64,000 nt of DNA. Source: JABCYV01 sp963696025 (GTDB taxonomy: Bacteria > Acidobacteriota > Terriglobia > Terriglobales > Acidobacteriaceae). The translations under genes and the position numbers were made by a program. The notes beneath the pieces are model-generated. The model did not search any database and had not been told where the DNA came from. It was given only the letters and a program-made list of their open reading frames with translations. Shown here in pieces: positions 50,601-59,751 of this stretch (its first letter is position 1; every line of letters begins with the position of its first letter). The stretch is taken from contig CAVOII010000014.1 of the NCBI GenBank assembly GCA_963696025.1, positions 1,135,919 through 1,199,918 on the forward strand, read 5' to 3'.

Positions 50601-51228
50601 GCCTTTGAGTGGAACAAGACCACGAAAGCGACTCACGCGCGAGGAGAGCAGAGCACAGACTCGTGCCACATTGATCGCCGCAGGGCGCAGGCACTTTCTG
50701 CGCTACGGGCTTGGCGGCGCTGTGGCGGAGAAGATCGCGGAGGACGCTGGGTATTCCCGGGGCGCTCTGTATGCCAACTTCGACGGTAAGGAAGAGCTTT
50801 TTGTAGCTGTAATCCAGGAGGAACAGGCGCGCCACCTGAATGTCTTTTGCTCTCTGCTGAAGGAAGAGCCTTCAAGCAAGAAGCGGTTGAAAAAAATTCG
50901 GGACACCATTGCCGACTTGATGACTGACCATGATTGGATCGTGCTCCGTGCCGAATTCGAGGTCGGCGCTCTTCGAAGCGAACGTATCCGGCAAAGCTTT
51001 GTTGAAGTACATCGGCAGCAGCTTCGCGACGGAAGTGAGCTTGTCAGGGACCTCTTGCGGTCTCCTGAAGTCACTTTGAAATTGAAGCCGGATGATTTCA
51101 TCACGGTTATCACCAATCTCGCTCATGGTCTGGCAGTCACCCAGAGAATCCTTGGCGCAGAACTCTCTCAGAAGAGCACGCGCAACCTCGTTCAATCGCT
51201 GTTTGATCATTTGATACCGTCCGCATGA
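50599..51228 (+). CDS. TetR-family transcriptional regulator
   Basis: The 209-residue protein has a TetR helix-turn-helix (TRATLIAAGRRHFLRYGLGG, AVAEKIAEDAGYSRGALYAN, FDGKEELFVAVI). The C-terminal ligand domain is longer than that of the TetR at 30887. No ribosome site stands out before ATG 50599, the sequence there being the amidohydrolase remnant junction. No obvious divergent target lies beside it. The DUF4331 gene downstream on the same strand is 454 bases away. Confidence 0.9.
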   Translation: MPLSGTRPRKRLTREESRAQTRATLIAAGRRHFLRYGLGGAVAEKIAEDAGYSRGALYANFDGKEELFVAVIQEEQARHLNVFCSLLKEEPSSKKRLKKIRDTIADLMTDHDWIVLRAEFEVGALRSERIRQSFVEVHRQQLRDGSELVRDLLRSPEVTLKLKPDDFITVITNLAHGLAVTQRILGAELSQKSTRNLVQSLFDHLIPSA

Positions 51229-51682
51229 GTAGTTGGCTAGCGCAATAATGCGTAGGTTGATTTGGAAACATGTCTTTGGCAAAGGACGCTGTCGATTTTG
51301 CACCATTCCACCGTCACCACTTACGACTCCCGAATGAAGGACAAAATCGGAAGTAGAGTCTCAGTTGGTGAGAACAGGCCAAAGCACGTATCGAGGTCGA
51401 GCTGAATTGATCGGTCCTGAAAAACGCGCTTCTCGTCAGTGCTCGATTTCGTGATGCGATGCCGACAAGGCAGGAGCTATTTCCCCCAACGCCGTTCCTG
51501 GCCAGTGACGGGCACTTGTCCGATTACGACCAATCAGGACTTGGGAATTGCTTCGTTTCCATTCCAAACTTGAAAAATCTTCCGATGAGGTTGAGGATGT
51601 CAAGGATGATCGCCCCATCGGCCCCGCATCCGAGCGATCGACCTTTCGGCCTCGCATCTAACCCTTTAGGAGAAGATTCGCC
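51229..51682. other. Gene-free stretch between TetR and DUF4331 genes
   Basis: I find no plausible gene or clear palindrome in this 454-base stretch, only short ORFs that shadow nothing recognisable. A good Shine-Dalgarno (AGGAGAAG) for the next gene lies at its end. Confidence 0.5.
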
Positions 51683-52735
51683 ATGTCGCATCATTTCGAT
51701 ACGCCTACCGCAAAAGAAGACCCCCGCATCAACGTCTGCGACTTCTACTTGTTTCGCGGCCGCCCGGGCACAACGGTCATGGCTTTGACCGTGAATCCGA
51801 ACGCCGGCGTCGGCGCGCCAGACATCTTCCGCGACGAAGGTCTCTACGCCTTTCGCTTCGACACGGATCGCGATCTTCGCGAAGACGTCGCCTTCAAGGT
51901 CCAGTTCGGCGCGCCCGCCCACGCCGATGGCGGCGAGCACCGGCACGTTCAGACCTTCGCGGTCCGGCGCGCCACCGGAGCGGACGCTCTGAAGGGCGCC
52001 GCGGGCGAACTCATCATTTCCGGGAATACGGGACGCGTCGTGAAAGCGGATCAGGGCTGCCTGGCGTACGCAGGCCTCGCGCCCGATCTGTTCGCCACCG
52101 ATGGCGCCGGTTTCGGTGCCTTCAGAAAAGCTCTGTGGTCCGAAAACCGGTTTGCCCCGGAGGCGTTCCAGAATCGCCAGAACTTCTTCGGCGGCAACAA
52201 TGTCACCGCCATCGTCCTCGAGGTCCCCAGCAGCCTGATCGGCCGAGGTGTGGTGCACGCCTGGGCCACCGCATCGCTCTACGGGCACGCGCCGGAGGTG
52301 CAGGTATCGCGTTGGGGCCTGCCGATGATCACCCACATCCTGCTCTCCGATCCTTCGCTGCACGACGCATCGGAAAACTACAACCGCGCGGTCCCGGCGG
52401 ACGAAGTGGCGCTGTTCTCCAAACCGATCCGCGACTTCGTGGAAAAAGTCACCGCGCTCGCCCACTCAGCGGCCGACCCATCCGCCTACGCTACGCAACT
52501 CCTCGCGCGCCTCTGCCCATCGGTCCTGCCGTATGAACTGGACACGCCCGCCTCATTCAGCTTTGCCGCCTTCAACGGCCGCGGCCTCTGCGACGACGTG
52601 ATGGACGTGATTCTCACGCTGGTCACGAACACGGCCCTCGGCGATGGCGTGACGCCCGATATGCGGCTGATGCGCCCGGATTTTCCCTATTTCGGCGAGC
52701 CGCACCCTACGGCGGCGAGTTCCGCTAAGCAGTGA
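51683..52735 (+). CDS. DUF4331-family protein
   Basis: The 350-residue protein begins MSHHFDTPTAKEDPRINVCD, a start typical of DUF4331 proteins, and continues with NPNAGVGAPDIFRDEGLYAF and FFGGNNVTAIVLEVPSSLIG. The fold is a beta-rich domain. Other members are cytoplasmic or exported proteins of unknown function. A strong Shine-Dalgarno (AGGAGAAG) precedes ATG 51683. There is no obvious signal peptide. It follows a TetR gene on the same strand. Confidence 0.87.
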   Translation: MSHHFDTPTAKEDPRINVCDFYLFRGRPGTTVMALTVNPNAGVGAPDIFRDEGLYAFRFDTDRDLREDVAFKVQFGAPAHADGGEHRHVQTFAVRRATGADALKGAAGELIISGNTGRVVKADQGCLAYAGLAPDLFATDGAGFGAFRKALWSENRFAPEAFQNRQNFFGGNNVTAIVLEVPSSLIGRGVVHAWATASLYGHAPEVQVSRWGLPMITHILLSDPSLHDASENYNRAVPADEVALFSKPIRDFVEKVTALAHSAADPSAYATQLLARLCPSVLPYELDTPASFSFAAFNGRGLCDDVMDVILTLVTNTALGDGVTPDMRLMRPDFPYFGEPHPTAASSAKQ

Positions 52736-52928
52736 GGGCGAAGGAGTGAGCGCACGGACGACACAGCGGCGATCTGCGATCGGGAAGTCTCACCAGATAG
52801 GTAACGAGAAACGCGCTAGCAGTGATCAAATCGATTGCTAGCGAGAAGCCGACTTATCAGTATCTATATGAGCTGACCGCCTCCGATAAGTTCCGGTTTG
52901 CGGATGATGCGGGAGCTGATGTTTGCGA

Positions 52929-55900
52929 TCAGAATTCGTACCGCAACGCGAATTGCATAACGCGCGGCTGGGTAAGCAGACTAGTGTAGGCTCCAAAATT
53001 GTTCGGCGACTGCGTAAGCGAAGTGAGGAGAGAGGCTCCCACACCCTGGGCATTAAAGCGGGTGAGGTTCGGCACGTTAAACACCTCCCACCGAAATTGC
53101 AAGCTGTCAGTTTCCCGGTAGGGCATCCTCCAACGCTTGCTTAAGCTCATGTCCCAACCCGCGAAGCCGTCTCCGCGCAAGACGTTGCGTGAGCCTACCC
53201 CTCCCGGAAGAGGCAAGGTGAAATCTTGTTGCGCCGCCGCAGGATCCGCGAAGACGTTAACGCTTCCGTTTCCCTTGAAGGTGCCCGTTCTCGGTCTTGT
53301 AGTCATCTGGGTGATAGCGGTCAGGAACCAGTCTGTGGGCCAGCGCTGTCCGCCGTCTACACTGAAGGGGAATCCGCTGGTCCAACGAGCCAGGCCGGAA
53401 AGCTGCCAGCCACCGATGAAAGGTTCTAACACCCCACCGGCGTTGCCCGCCAGGGCACGCCCTTTCCCAACGGGTAGCTCGACAATCCAGTTGAGGTTGA
53501 TCTGGTGAGTGAGATCGAAATCGGACGGTGCGCGTGCCAGGTTCGGAGAAAAAGCATTTGCCAGGCGGCTTCCTACCAGCCCGATGTTTTGGTAGCCATA
53601 GACAGAAAATCCAACGCGCGACGCAGCCGACGTGATATCGAGCGATTTCGAGTACGTGTAGTTCAGGTCAAACTGAACTCCGTGGCTGAACTGCTTCCTC
53701 AAGTTCGTCTGCAACGCGTGGTAGCTGGAACTGCCTATCGAGCTCCATCCGTACATCGAGATGGCCTGATTATTCAAGAACTGGCCGGAATTGTTTTTCA
53801 ACAACCCCGGCGGTCCGTTGAAATAATAGGACCCCGAGCCGATGTTGTCTCCCAGCCCGCCGTACAGGTCAATATCCGCCAGCCCGACAATCTCGTCGCC
53901 GATGACGGAAAGGGCCGGGTTGTAATAGAGGTTGAAGACTTCCTGAATCAGCCCATCTCTAGGATTGGTCGCAGTGTTTACAAAGCCTGTGCTGAGGGTG
54001 TCGGTATACTGAGTGGCACCCTTTCGGAGCGGTGGCAACATATCGATCCAGTATTGGGCCGTGGGACCAAGCATCTTGGCAGTAACGCTGCCGATTTGGG
54101 CGGTCGTAGGAAAGCCTTGATAATAGTTAGTCGGCGCCCCACCATTGTTGGCCAATGCAAAAGACCTTGCCAGCTTTGACAAGGCCGATGCGGCCGTATA
54201 GTAGTCAATCCCGGTCTTCGGATCCACGATATCGAGCGGCTGAGTCAGATCGCGCTGCGTAAGCAGATCGCGCCCGAAACGCCCGACATATGAAACTTGC
54301 AGCGAGAATCGCTTGGGCAGCTCGCGTCCGATGGAAAAATCCGCAGTATACGCGTGCGGGGTCTTGAGCGTGTTGTCAGTTCCCCACAGGTTAGCCTGGG
54401 CGCTAACAGTAGGTATTTGAGGAAAGCCCGGCGGCGGCGGCGGCAGGAGGAATTGAGTCGGGGTGGGCGTCTGCAGGTTTTGCGTGGGAATATCGTGGAT
54501 GCCTGTGATTCGCGGCAAAACCTCCGCGCTGGTGACACCGACCGTGCAGCAAGTGTTTTGAATGGTCGTGGACAAACCGGCGGCGCCGATCTGGTCGAAG
54601 CTGTTCAGGAGTGCAAATCCCGCCCGGTCGTAAACTCGACTGAAGCCGGCGCGGATGACAGTCTTGTCGTTGTCGCCAAAAAACTTCTTGAAAGGCCCCT
54701 CCCTGAAGCGCGGCGAAAAAGCTATTGAGATTCGCGGTGACCAGTCCGTCTTTTCGAGCGGATAGAAGCCCGGGCCGTGATTTGCCGGACCTGCCAAGTT
54801 GAATTTAATCGAATCCTCGGCTCCATAGCCGATGCCTTGCTTCATGTTAGCTACGTTCTGGTTGAACTGGGTTCCTAGGCCGAAAGTCGGAGCTGTCTGG
54901 AAACCGTTCGTTTCCCAGGGCGCAGGAAAGAACGACCAGCGCAGTCCGTACGTTAGTGTGAGGTTCGATTTGATGCGCCAGGTGTCTTGCCCATAAAACT
55001 CGTACCAGTTGAGCCCATAGTTGCGCTTGACGGGCGCACCCTGCGGTTGCACATTGCCGTTTTTGTCCAAGTTGTAATTGGCGACGACATCCGAGATCAT
55101 GCCAAACAAGGCCAGCAGGGGACGATCGTACTGCGTCGCGGTCTGAGGTTCAGGCCCGCTAATCCCTGGGTGAGCGTTGGGGTTAGTATTGGTCGGATCC
55201 AGCGTGCTCGTGGTGCCTGCGAAGCCTATCGGAGAAGTCCAGTTGGTTGTTCCAAGTCCTAAGGTGTTGGAGTGCAAGAAACTTGTCCGGGGATCTCGGG
55301 CGATCCCGATCGCCGTTCCGAACTGGAATGTATGCGTCTTCTTGGTCCACGAAATGTCGTCCACTAAGTTGTGAAGTGGCACTTGGAAATTATGGCTATA
55401 AGTGATGCCCTGATCCAAACCCAAAAAAGTATTCCACTGCTGGTCGGTGTTGCCCACGATACCAAAGCTCTGGCGCGTGAATCCCCAATGAAAGGAATTT
55501 GTCAGAGTGGGACTGAGAACTGCGATGTAACCGAAGACAAAGCCTTTGCTGTGATCGACAGTGGTTTGCTCAGGAGCATCGCCGGGCAAAAAGGGCGCTC
55601 CCGGGTTGCGTAAGTCCTGCAGCGCCCCGCGCCAAAACAGTGTGTGCTTGCCGTTCGCGGTGAGGTGGTAGTCCAAGCGCGCAATAAAGACATCGTTGTC
55701 CAGGCTGGTGGGGGCGCGGAAAACATAACCGGCATAGTTCAAACCATCTCCCGCTGAAGGATCGTTGGTCACCGTCTGGCCGGTGCAAAAGGTTCGGTCG
55801 AGGTAACCAGTGTGGTTTGTGTTGAGCATTGCCTGATCAATGCCGATATGCCGAGGATCCAGTAGCTTGAGCTGCCCGGAGTCCCATCTCGTGATCCCGG

Positions 55901-56993
55901 TGTTGCCCGCGTTTACATACTGAAAGATACCCTGGCAGAGAGACGGTGTTGGAATGACCCGTTCCGCGCGCTGCTGCTCGCGCTCGCGGGTACCCTCATA
56001 ATTGGTGAAGAAAAACAATCGGTCCTTCTGAATCGGCCCGCCAACCGCCACCCCAAAAATATTGCGGTTTAACTGCAGAGGCTTATTCGGCAAACCTATG
56101 TTCAGCTCAGACTGCTTCACGAGGTAGTCATTGGCGCTGGTGATCGTGTTGCGCAGGTATTCATAAGCTGCGCCGTGAAAGGCATTCGTGCCGCTCTTGG
56201 TTACCAGCGCAACCTGTGCCCCGGAGCCCTGCCCCTGGTCTGCACCGTAATTGGTAGTGGTTACGCGGAATTCCTGAACCGAATCCTGAGTCACCGGCAA
56301 CACCGACGTAAACGCATATCCATTCGACTGGTCGTTTACGTCAACCCCATCGAGTGTGACATTACTCTGATCGCTCCGCGCTCCATTCACCGCTCCATTG
56401 CGCGTGTCCTGGTCCTTGTCTCCGATACGGTTGCCCGTGTAGGCCACCCCGGCTTGCAAACTCAGCAAGTCGGGAACATTTCGTCCTTCCAGGGGAATCT
56501 GCCGCACTTGTCTTTCATCAAAGGAATTGCCGAGCGACGCGTCGACCATATCGATCGCCGGGGCCTCCGATGTGACCGTTACGACTTCAGCTGCCGCGCC
56601 AACTTTTAGCTGGACGTTGGCCGTGGCCGGTGTATTTACCAGTAGGACAACATCCTTCTGTTCATAGCTGCGAAAGCCGGCTGCCTTTACGGCGAGTGTG
56701 TAGGTCCCGGGAGGGATAAGAAGGAACTGATATTCTCCCTGGTCCCCGGTCGTCACTGTCCTTTGCGTCTTGAATTCGGCATTCGCGAGCACAACGCTGG
56801 CGCCAACCACGGCGGCCCCGTTGGGGTCGGTCACGGTGCCGCGTACCGAAGTGGTGGCCTGCCCGCTGGCGACGCCACTAGCAAGCAAGGACCCAAGGAG
56901 AGTCAGGGCTAGAGTCAAAGAGATGGGCGAGCACTTTGAGGAGCGCAAACTAAATACCACAGCTAGACGGGCCAAGGAGTTAGATCGAGGCAT
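52929..56993 (-). CDS. TonB-dependent receptor with carboxypeptidase-regulatory-like domain (Oar/CarboxypepD_reg type)
   Basis: I choose ATG 56993 because GGGAGGGGAAG precedes it and a signal peptide follows (ISLTLALTLLGSLLASGVAS); the earlier start lacks both. The 1354-residue protein has a CarboxypepD_reg domain (about 45-130; SVRGTVTDPNGAAVVGASVV, GEYQFLLIPPGTYTLAVKAA), a plug with VDASLGNSFDERQVRQIPLE, and a long barrel ending VMQFALRYEF. Such giant receptors are abundant in Acidobacteriota and may import plant- or microbe-derived compounds. It works with a TonB protein such as that at 16258-17958. The substrate is unknown. Confidence 0.9.
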   Translation of the reverse strand: MPRSNSLARLAVVFSLRSSKCSPISLTLALTLLGSLLASGVASGQATTSVRGTVTDPNGAAVVGASVVLANAEFKTQRTVTTGDQGEYQFLLIPPGTYTLAVKAAGFRSYEQKDVVLLVNTPATANVQLKVGAAAEVVTVTSEAPAIDMVDASLGNSFDERQVRQIPLEGRNVPDLLSLQAGVAYTGNRIGDKDQDTRNGAVNGARSDQSNVTLDGVDVNDQSNGYAFTSVLPVTQDSVQEFRVTTTNYGADQGQGSGAQVALVTKSGTNAFHGAAYEYLRNTITSANDYLVKQSELNIGLPNKPLQLNRNIFGVAVGGPIQKDRLFFFTNYEGTREREQQRAERVIPTPSLCQGIFQYVNAGNTGITRWDSGQLKLLDPRHIGIDQAMLNTNHTGYLDRTFCTGQTVTNDPSAGDGLNYAGYVFRAPTSLDNDVFIARLDYHLTANGKHTLFWRGALQDLRNPGAPFLPGDAPEQTTVDHSKGFVFGYIAVLSPTLTNSFHWGFTRQSFGIVGNTDQQWNTFLGLDQGITYSHNFQVPLHNLVDDISWTKKTHTFQFGTAIGIARDPRTSFLHSNTLGLGTTNWTSPIGFAGTTSTLDPTNTNPNAHPGISGPEPQTATQYDRPLLALFGMISDVVANYNLDKNGNVQPQGAPVKRNYGLNWYEFYGQDTWRIKSNLTLTYGLRWSFFPAPWETNGFQTAPTFGLGTQFNQNVANMKQGIGYGAEDSIKFNLAGPANHGPGFYPLEKTDWSPRISIAFSPRFREGPFKKFFGDNDKTVIRAGFSRVYDRAGFALLNSFDQIGAAGLSTTIQNTCCTVGVTSAEVLPRITGIHDIPTQNLQTPTPTQFLLPPPPPGFPQIPTVSAQANLWGTDNTLKTPHAYTADFSIGRELPKRFSLQVSYVGRFGRDLLTQRDLTQPLDIVDPKTGIDYYTAASALSKLARSFALANNGGAPTNYYQGFPTTAQIGSVTAKMLGPTAQYWIDMLPPLRKGATQYTDTLSTGFVNTATNPRDGLIQEVFNLYYNPALSVIGDEIVGLADIDLYGGLGDNIGSGSYYFNGPPGLLKNNSGQFLNNQAISMYGWSSIGSSSYHALQTNLRKQFSHGVQFDLNYTYSKSLDITSAASRVGFSVYGYQNIGLVGSRLANAFSPNLARAPSDFDLTHQINLNWIVELPVGKGRALAGNAGGVLEPFIGGWQLSGLARWTSGFPFSVDGGQRWPTDWFLTAITQMTTRPRTGTFKGNGSVNVFADPAAAQQDFTLPLPGGVGSRNVLRGDGFAGWDMSLSKRWRMPYRETDSLQFRWEVFNVPNLTRFNAQGVGASLLTSLTQSPNNFGAYTSLLTQPRVMQFALRYEF

Positions 56994-57702
56994 ATCTTCC
57001 CCTCCCGAACAGCGATTGGTTCTTGGTGAGACTTTTCTGAGATTTGCCGTGTACACCTCGCAGTGCCCGCTTGTCAAGCGACGAATCGTCGACGGCACAA
57101 CCCGTCGGCTGGACTAATGCTTATGTGCACGGAAAATTTATTGCCCAAAAAAACAAAGATTCACCAAGCACCTGCACTTATTCACGCCATTTCTTGAATT
57201 ACGCCTGACTGACAGGCAATCAAGAACTATTGCCTCTGCATTGGTCCCGACAAACGTTAGATCCCTATCGGAACTGCCCCGATGACAGAACGGTAGCGAT
57301 CTGCAGGATTTGGCGGTGGGCAGTTTCGATAGGGTCGTTTGAAGGGAGCCGCTAGCGTTCGCGGCGGATGCGGGCTGTCTTATGGGATTTCAATTGATTT
57401 ACGCCTGGGAAGCCTTGCCAGAACCGGGTTTTGCCAAAAAGGTAATTATTAATTCTTATCGATCTCTCCATGAACGCTTCGCCTCAGGATCGCCTCATCG
57501 TAACGCAACACCAATCCTTCCTCAAGCCTAGCGAGTCTGGAGCCTCCCCTGCCCCCCTCACGCGAGCACGCGGTAGCGTCCGCCGCGCTAGCGGCTTAGT
57601 TCAAACGCGCTTGTGTCCACGAATGCAAAAGTCCCCCGGTTGGTCGGCTAACCGGAAGTTCCGATCCGCCACCCAGTAGGGATCGTGTCAATTGGCGAGA
57701 AA
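56994..57702. other. Upstream region of the TonB-dependent receptor
   Basis: About 700 bases without a gene that I can support. A few short ORFs of the opposite strand have no recognisable features. It probably holds the receptor promoter and regulatory sites, but I see no convincing -10/-35 pair. Confidence 0.4.
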
Positions 57703-58086
57703 TTACCATTTCACTCGTTGACCGGGTTGTGAGTGTAATCGCGATTTCGTCAATTTCGTACCCGGGGGTCCGAAGGTGCCTTTGGAAACGCAGGAATGAC
57801 ACGGTTTCAATGCGATGCAGACCCAAAACGATGGCAACCCCGCCAATTGGCCTACGCCAGTCGGACTAAGGTGTTTTCCGGGGTTCTCATGATTTCCGTG
57901 AATAATCGCGTTTGCGAGGACTTCGCGCAATGCGATCTCAACCCCGCTCTCGCCCTCAGAAACACAGCCGGACTTCCCGAACAAGAACATGAGCCTATCC
58001 ACGAAGGGAGAAATCGCAGCCACTTCGCTTGGCAAAGAGCGCTGTAGTTCGACGGAGGGGCCGCGTTGATTATGGGCTACTGTCAT
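57703..58086 (-). pseudogene. RsbW-like (HATPase) anti-sigma regulator, truncated or frameshifted
   Basis: The N-terminal 70 residues (VELQRSLPSEVAAISPFVDR, GVEIALREVLANAIIHGNHE) match the start of serine/threonine anti-sigma kinases of the RsbW/HATPase type, including the N-box sequence ALREVLANAIIHGN. The rest of the frame (GKHLSPTGVGQLAGLPSFWV and beyond) does not continue the ATP-binding fold with its G-boxes, so the gene looks cut or shifted near residue 75. The partner anti-anti-sigma gene is not nearby. Confidence 0.5.
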
Positions 58087-58094
58087 TCGTAAAC

Positions 58095-58526
58095 CTACCC
58101 ATCGAGACTTGTTGTTTTTCCAGCGTAGGTCGGGAATGTGGTTCCAAATATGGGCGCGCCACTTTTCGACTGCTCTTCCATGGCCTCATCCTGAATGACA
58201 TCCCAGTGCTCCGCGAGTAGCCCGGCTTCGATACGCACAATATCAGCGGCAATCCAATCCACAGGAGGGCCGAAACCGCTAAATCGCCCGTGCACGATCA
58301 CGAGGTTTCCTTCGGCCACGATCGTTCCCGGTTCGTACTTCAATGTTGGCGGGATGCTCTTGATGAGATTGAACAGACCGTCACGACCAGGTGCGATATG
58401 AGCGCTGTGTTGAATGTAGGTGGGGGACCAGAATCGTTCTGCGGATGCATAGTCACGTATGTTGAAGAGTGTGTCGAACGCTTCCAAGACGAGGGCCTTG
58501 TTCTGTTCGGGTGTAGTCTTCGGCAT
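58095..58526 (-). CDS. SnoaL-like (NTF2 fold) protein
   Basis: I choose ATG 58526 because AAAGGAAT precedes it (an upstream start at 58541 gives five more residues). The 143-residue product resembles SnoaL-like ester-cyclase-type proteins: EQNKALVLEAFDTLFNIRDY, WSPTYIQHSAHIAPGRDGLF, HWDVIQDEAMEEQSKSGAPI. It is the last gene of a tight minus-strand run that includes redox enzymes. The reaction is unknown. Confidence 0.8.
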   Translation of the reverse strand: MPKTTPEQNKALVLEAFDTLFNIRDYASAERFWSPTYIQHSAHIAPGRDGLFNLIKSIPPTLKYEPGTIVAEGNLVIVHGRFSGFGPPVDWIAADIVRIEAGLLAEHWDVIQDEAMEEQSKSGAPIFGTTFPTYAGKTTSLDG

Positions 58527-58543
58527 CTTGATTCCTTTCATGC

Positions 58544-58936
58544 TTAGGAGATCGCTTCGATGGCATCGACCCGTGAGGGATAAAACGCTAGGTGTTCTTT
58601 AATGTCGGCGACTGCCTCGTAAGGATTTTCGTAAGTCCAAACGGCGTATTCCGATTTCGATCCACCGATCGGAATGGTGTAGTAGGTACAATCACCCTTG
58701 TACGGACAATAGGTGTAATGTGTGGTCCGAACGAGCAGCGACATGTCCGCGTCCTTTCGCGGCAAGTAGTAAACAGGCGGATATCCCTTCTCCTCCAAGC
58801 GAAGTGCTTGCGTCGATTCAACAACTATCCTCCCTGCGACCGTTACACGTACCTTGCCCACAGCCGGAGAAATCGTGATGGGATGGTCAGGCCCAGGGAT
58901 TCTGATCTCCTTGCCTTTGTTCGTTTTTGTTTCCAT
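58544..58936 (-). CDS. DUF427 domain protein
   Basis: I choose ATG 58936 because GAGGGGAGCG precedes it. The 130-residue protein shows the DUF427 pattern: GKVRVTVAGRIVVESTQALR, YPPVYYLPRKDADMSLLVRT, YTYCPYKGDCTYYTIPIGGS, AVWTYENPYEAVADIKEHLA, FYPSRVDAI. The cysteine-containing YCPYKG loop is the hallmark. Its role is not established. It lies 22 bases downstream of the SDR gene. Confidence 0.9.
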   Translation of the reverse strand: METKTNKGKEIRIPGPDHPITISPAVGKVRVTVAGRIVVESTQALRLEEKGYPPVYYLPRKDADMSLLVRTTHYTYCPYKGDCTYYTIPIGGSKSEYAVWTYENPYEAVADIKEHLAFYPSRVDAIEAIS

Positions 58937-58958
58937 TGCGCTCCCCTCGCGGTACTGG

Positions 58959-59726
58959 TTACAGCTTCGAGCCGCCATCGACTGGAATGCTGGCACCTGT
59001 TATCCAGCGCGCCCCATCGGACGCCACAAAAGCGACTACGTCGGCGATATCTTCAGGTTGGCCGATCCGCTTGAGTGCTTGCATCCCAAGAGTGACCTCG
59101 CGGCCTGCGTCAGTCTTCGTAAAATTCGACATATCTGTGTCGATTACTCCTGGTGCGACGGCATTTACGCGTATGCCACTTCGCCCGAGAATGGCCGCCC
59201 AGTGTTTGACCAGAGTCTCAATTGCTCCTTTGGTAGAGGCATAAGCAAGAATTGAAGGGCTCTCCAAGCCGGGCTTGCCCACCACCGTACGAGCTACAGC
59301 GGAAGAAATAAGAATGATGTTTGAGCCCTCACCAAGGATTGGCAAGAGTTGCTGCACCAGGAAGAATGGGCTTCGGACGTTCGTCGCAAAGAGGTTGTCA
59401 AAATCCTCTACCGTGTAATCCGCGATGCGTGCCGCCTTGCTGATTCCGGCGTTGAGCACGAGCACATCCAACCGCTCGCCGACGATTGAACGCACCTGTT
59501 TTGCTAGTAGTGCAGCTCCGTTCGGACTTCTCAGATCCGCCGAGATCGCATTTGCGCGTCCGCCTTTCGCTTGGATCTCGGAGACGAGAGATTCCGCTTC
59601 TTGCGCGGAGCGGCCATAGTGAACCAAGACGTGTGCCCCGGCCCTAGCAAGTGCCGCTGCCGTCGCGCGACCAATGCCGCGTGACGCCCCGGTCACCAGT
59701 GCTGTTTTGTTTTGAAGCGTAGTCAT
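58959..59726 (-). CDS. Short-chain dehydrogenase/reductase (SDR)
   Basis: I choose ATG 59726 because GAGGGAATG precedes it and the SDR fold begins there (MTTLQNKTALVTGASRGIGR). The 255-residue protein has the NAD(P) loop GASRGIG, the NAGI segment (VLNAGISKAARIA), and the YASTK active-site motif in LAYASTKGAIETLVKHWAAI with S-Y-K catalytic residues. The C-terminal VDGGSKL is typical of this family. It is an oxidoreductase of unknown substrate in the redox operon. Confidence 0.92.
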   Translation of the reverse strand: MTTLQNKTALVTGASRGIGRATAAALARAGAHVLVHYGRSAQEAESLVSEIQAKGGRANAISADLRSPNGAALLAKQVRSIVGERLDVLVLNAGISKAARIADYTVEDFDNLFATNVRSPFFLVQQLLPILGEGSNIILISSAVARTVVGKPGLESPSILAYASTKGAIETLVKHWAAILGRSGIRVNAVAPGVIDTDMSNFTKTDAGREVTLGMQALKRIGQPEDIADVVAFVASDGARWITGASIPVDGGSKL

Positions 59727-59751
59727 TTTGCATTCCCTCTCATTCAGTTCA

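Noticed and set aside
51524..52465. 313-residue minus-strand ORF opposite the DUF4331 gene
   Set aside because: Long frames opposite GC-rich genes are common; the DUF4331 frame has clear family motifs and a ribosome site.
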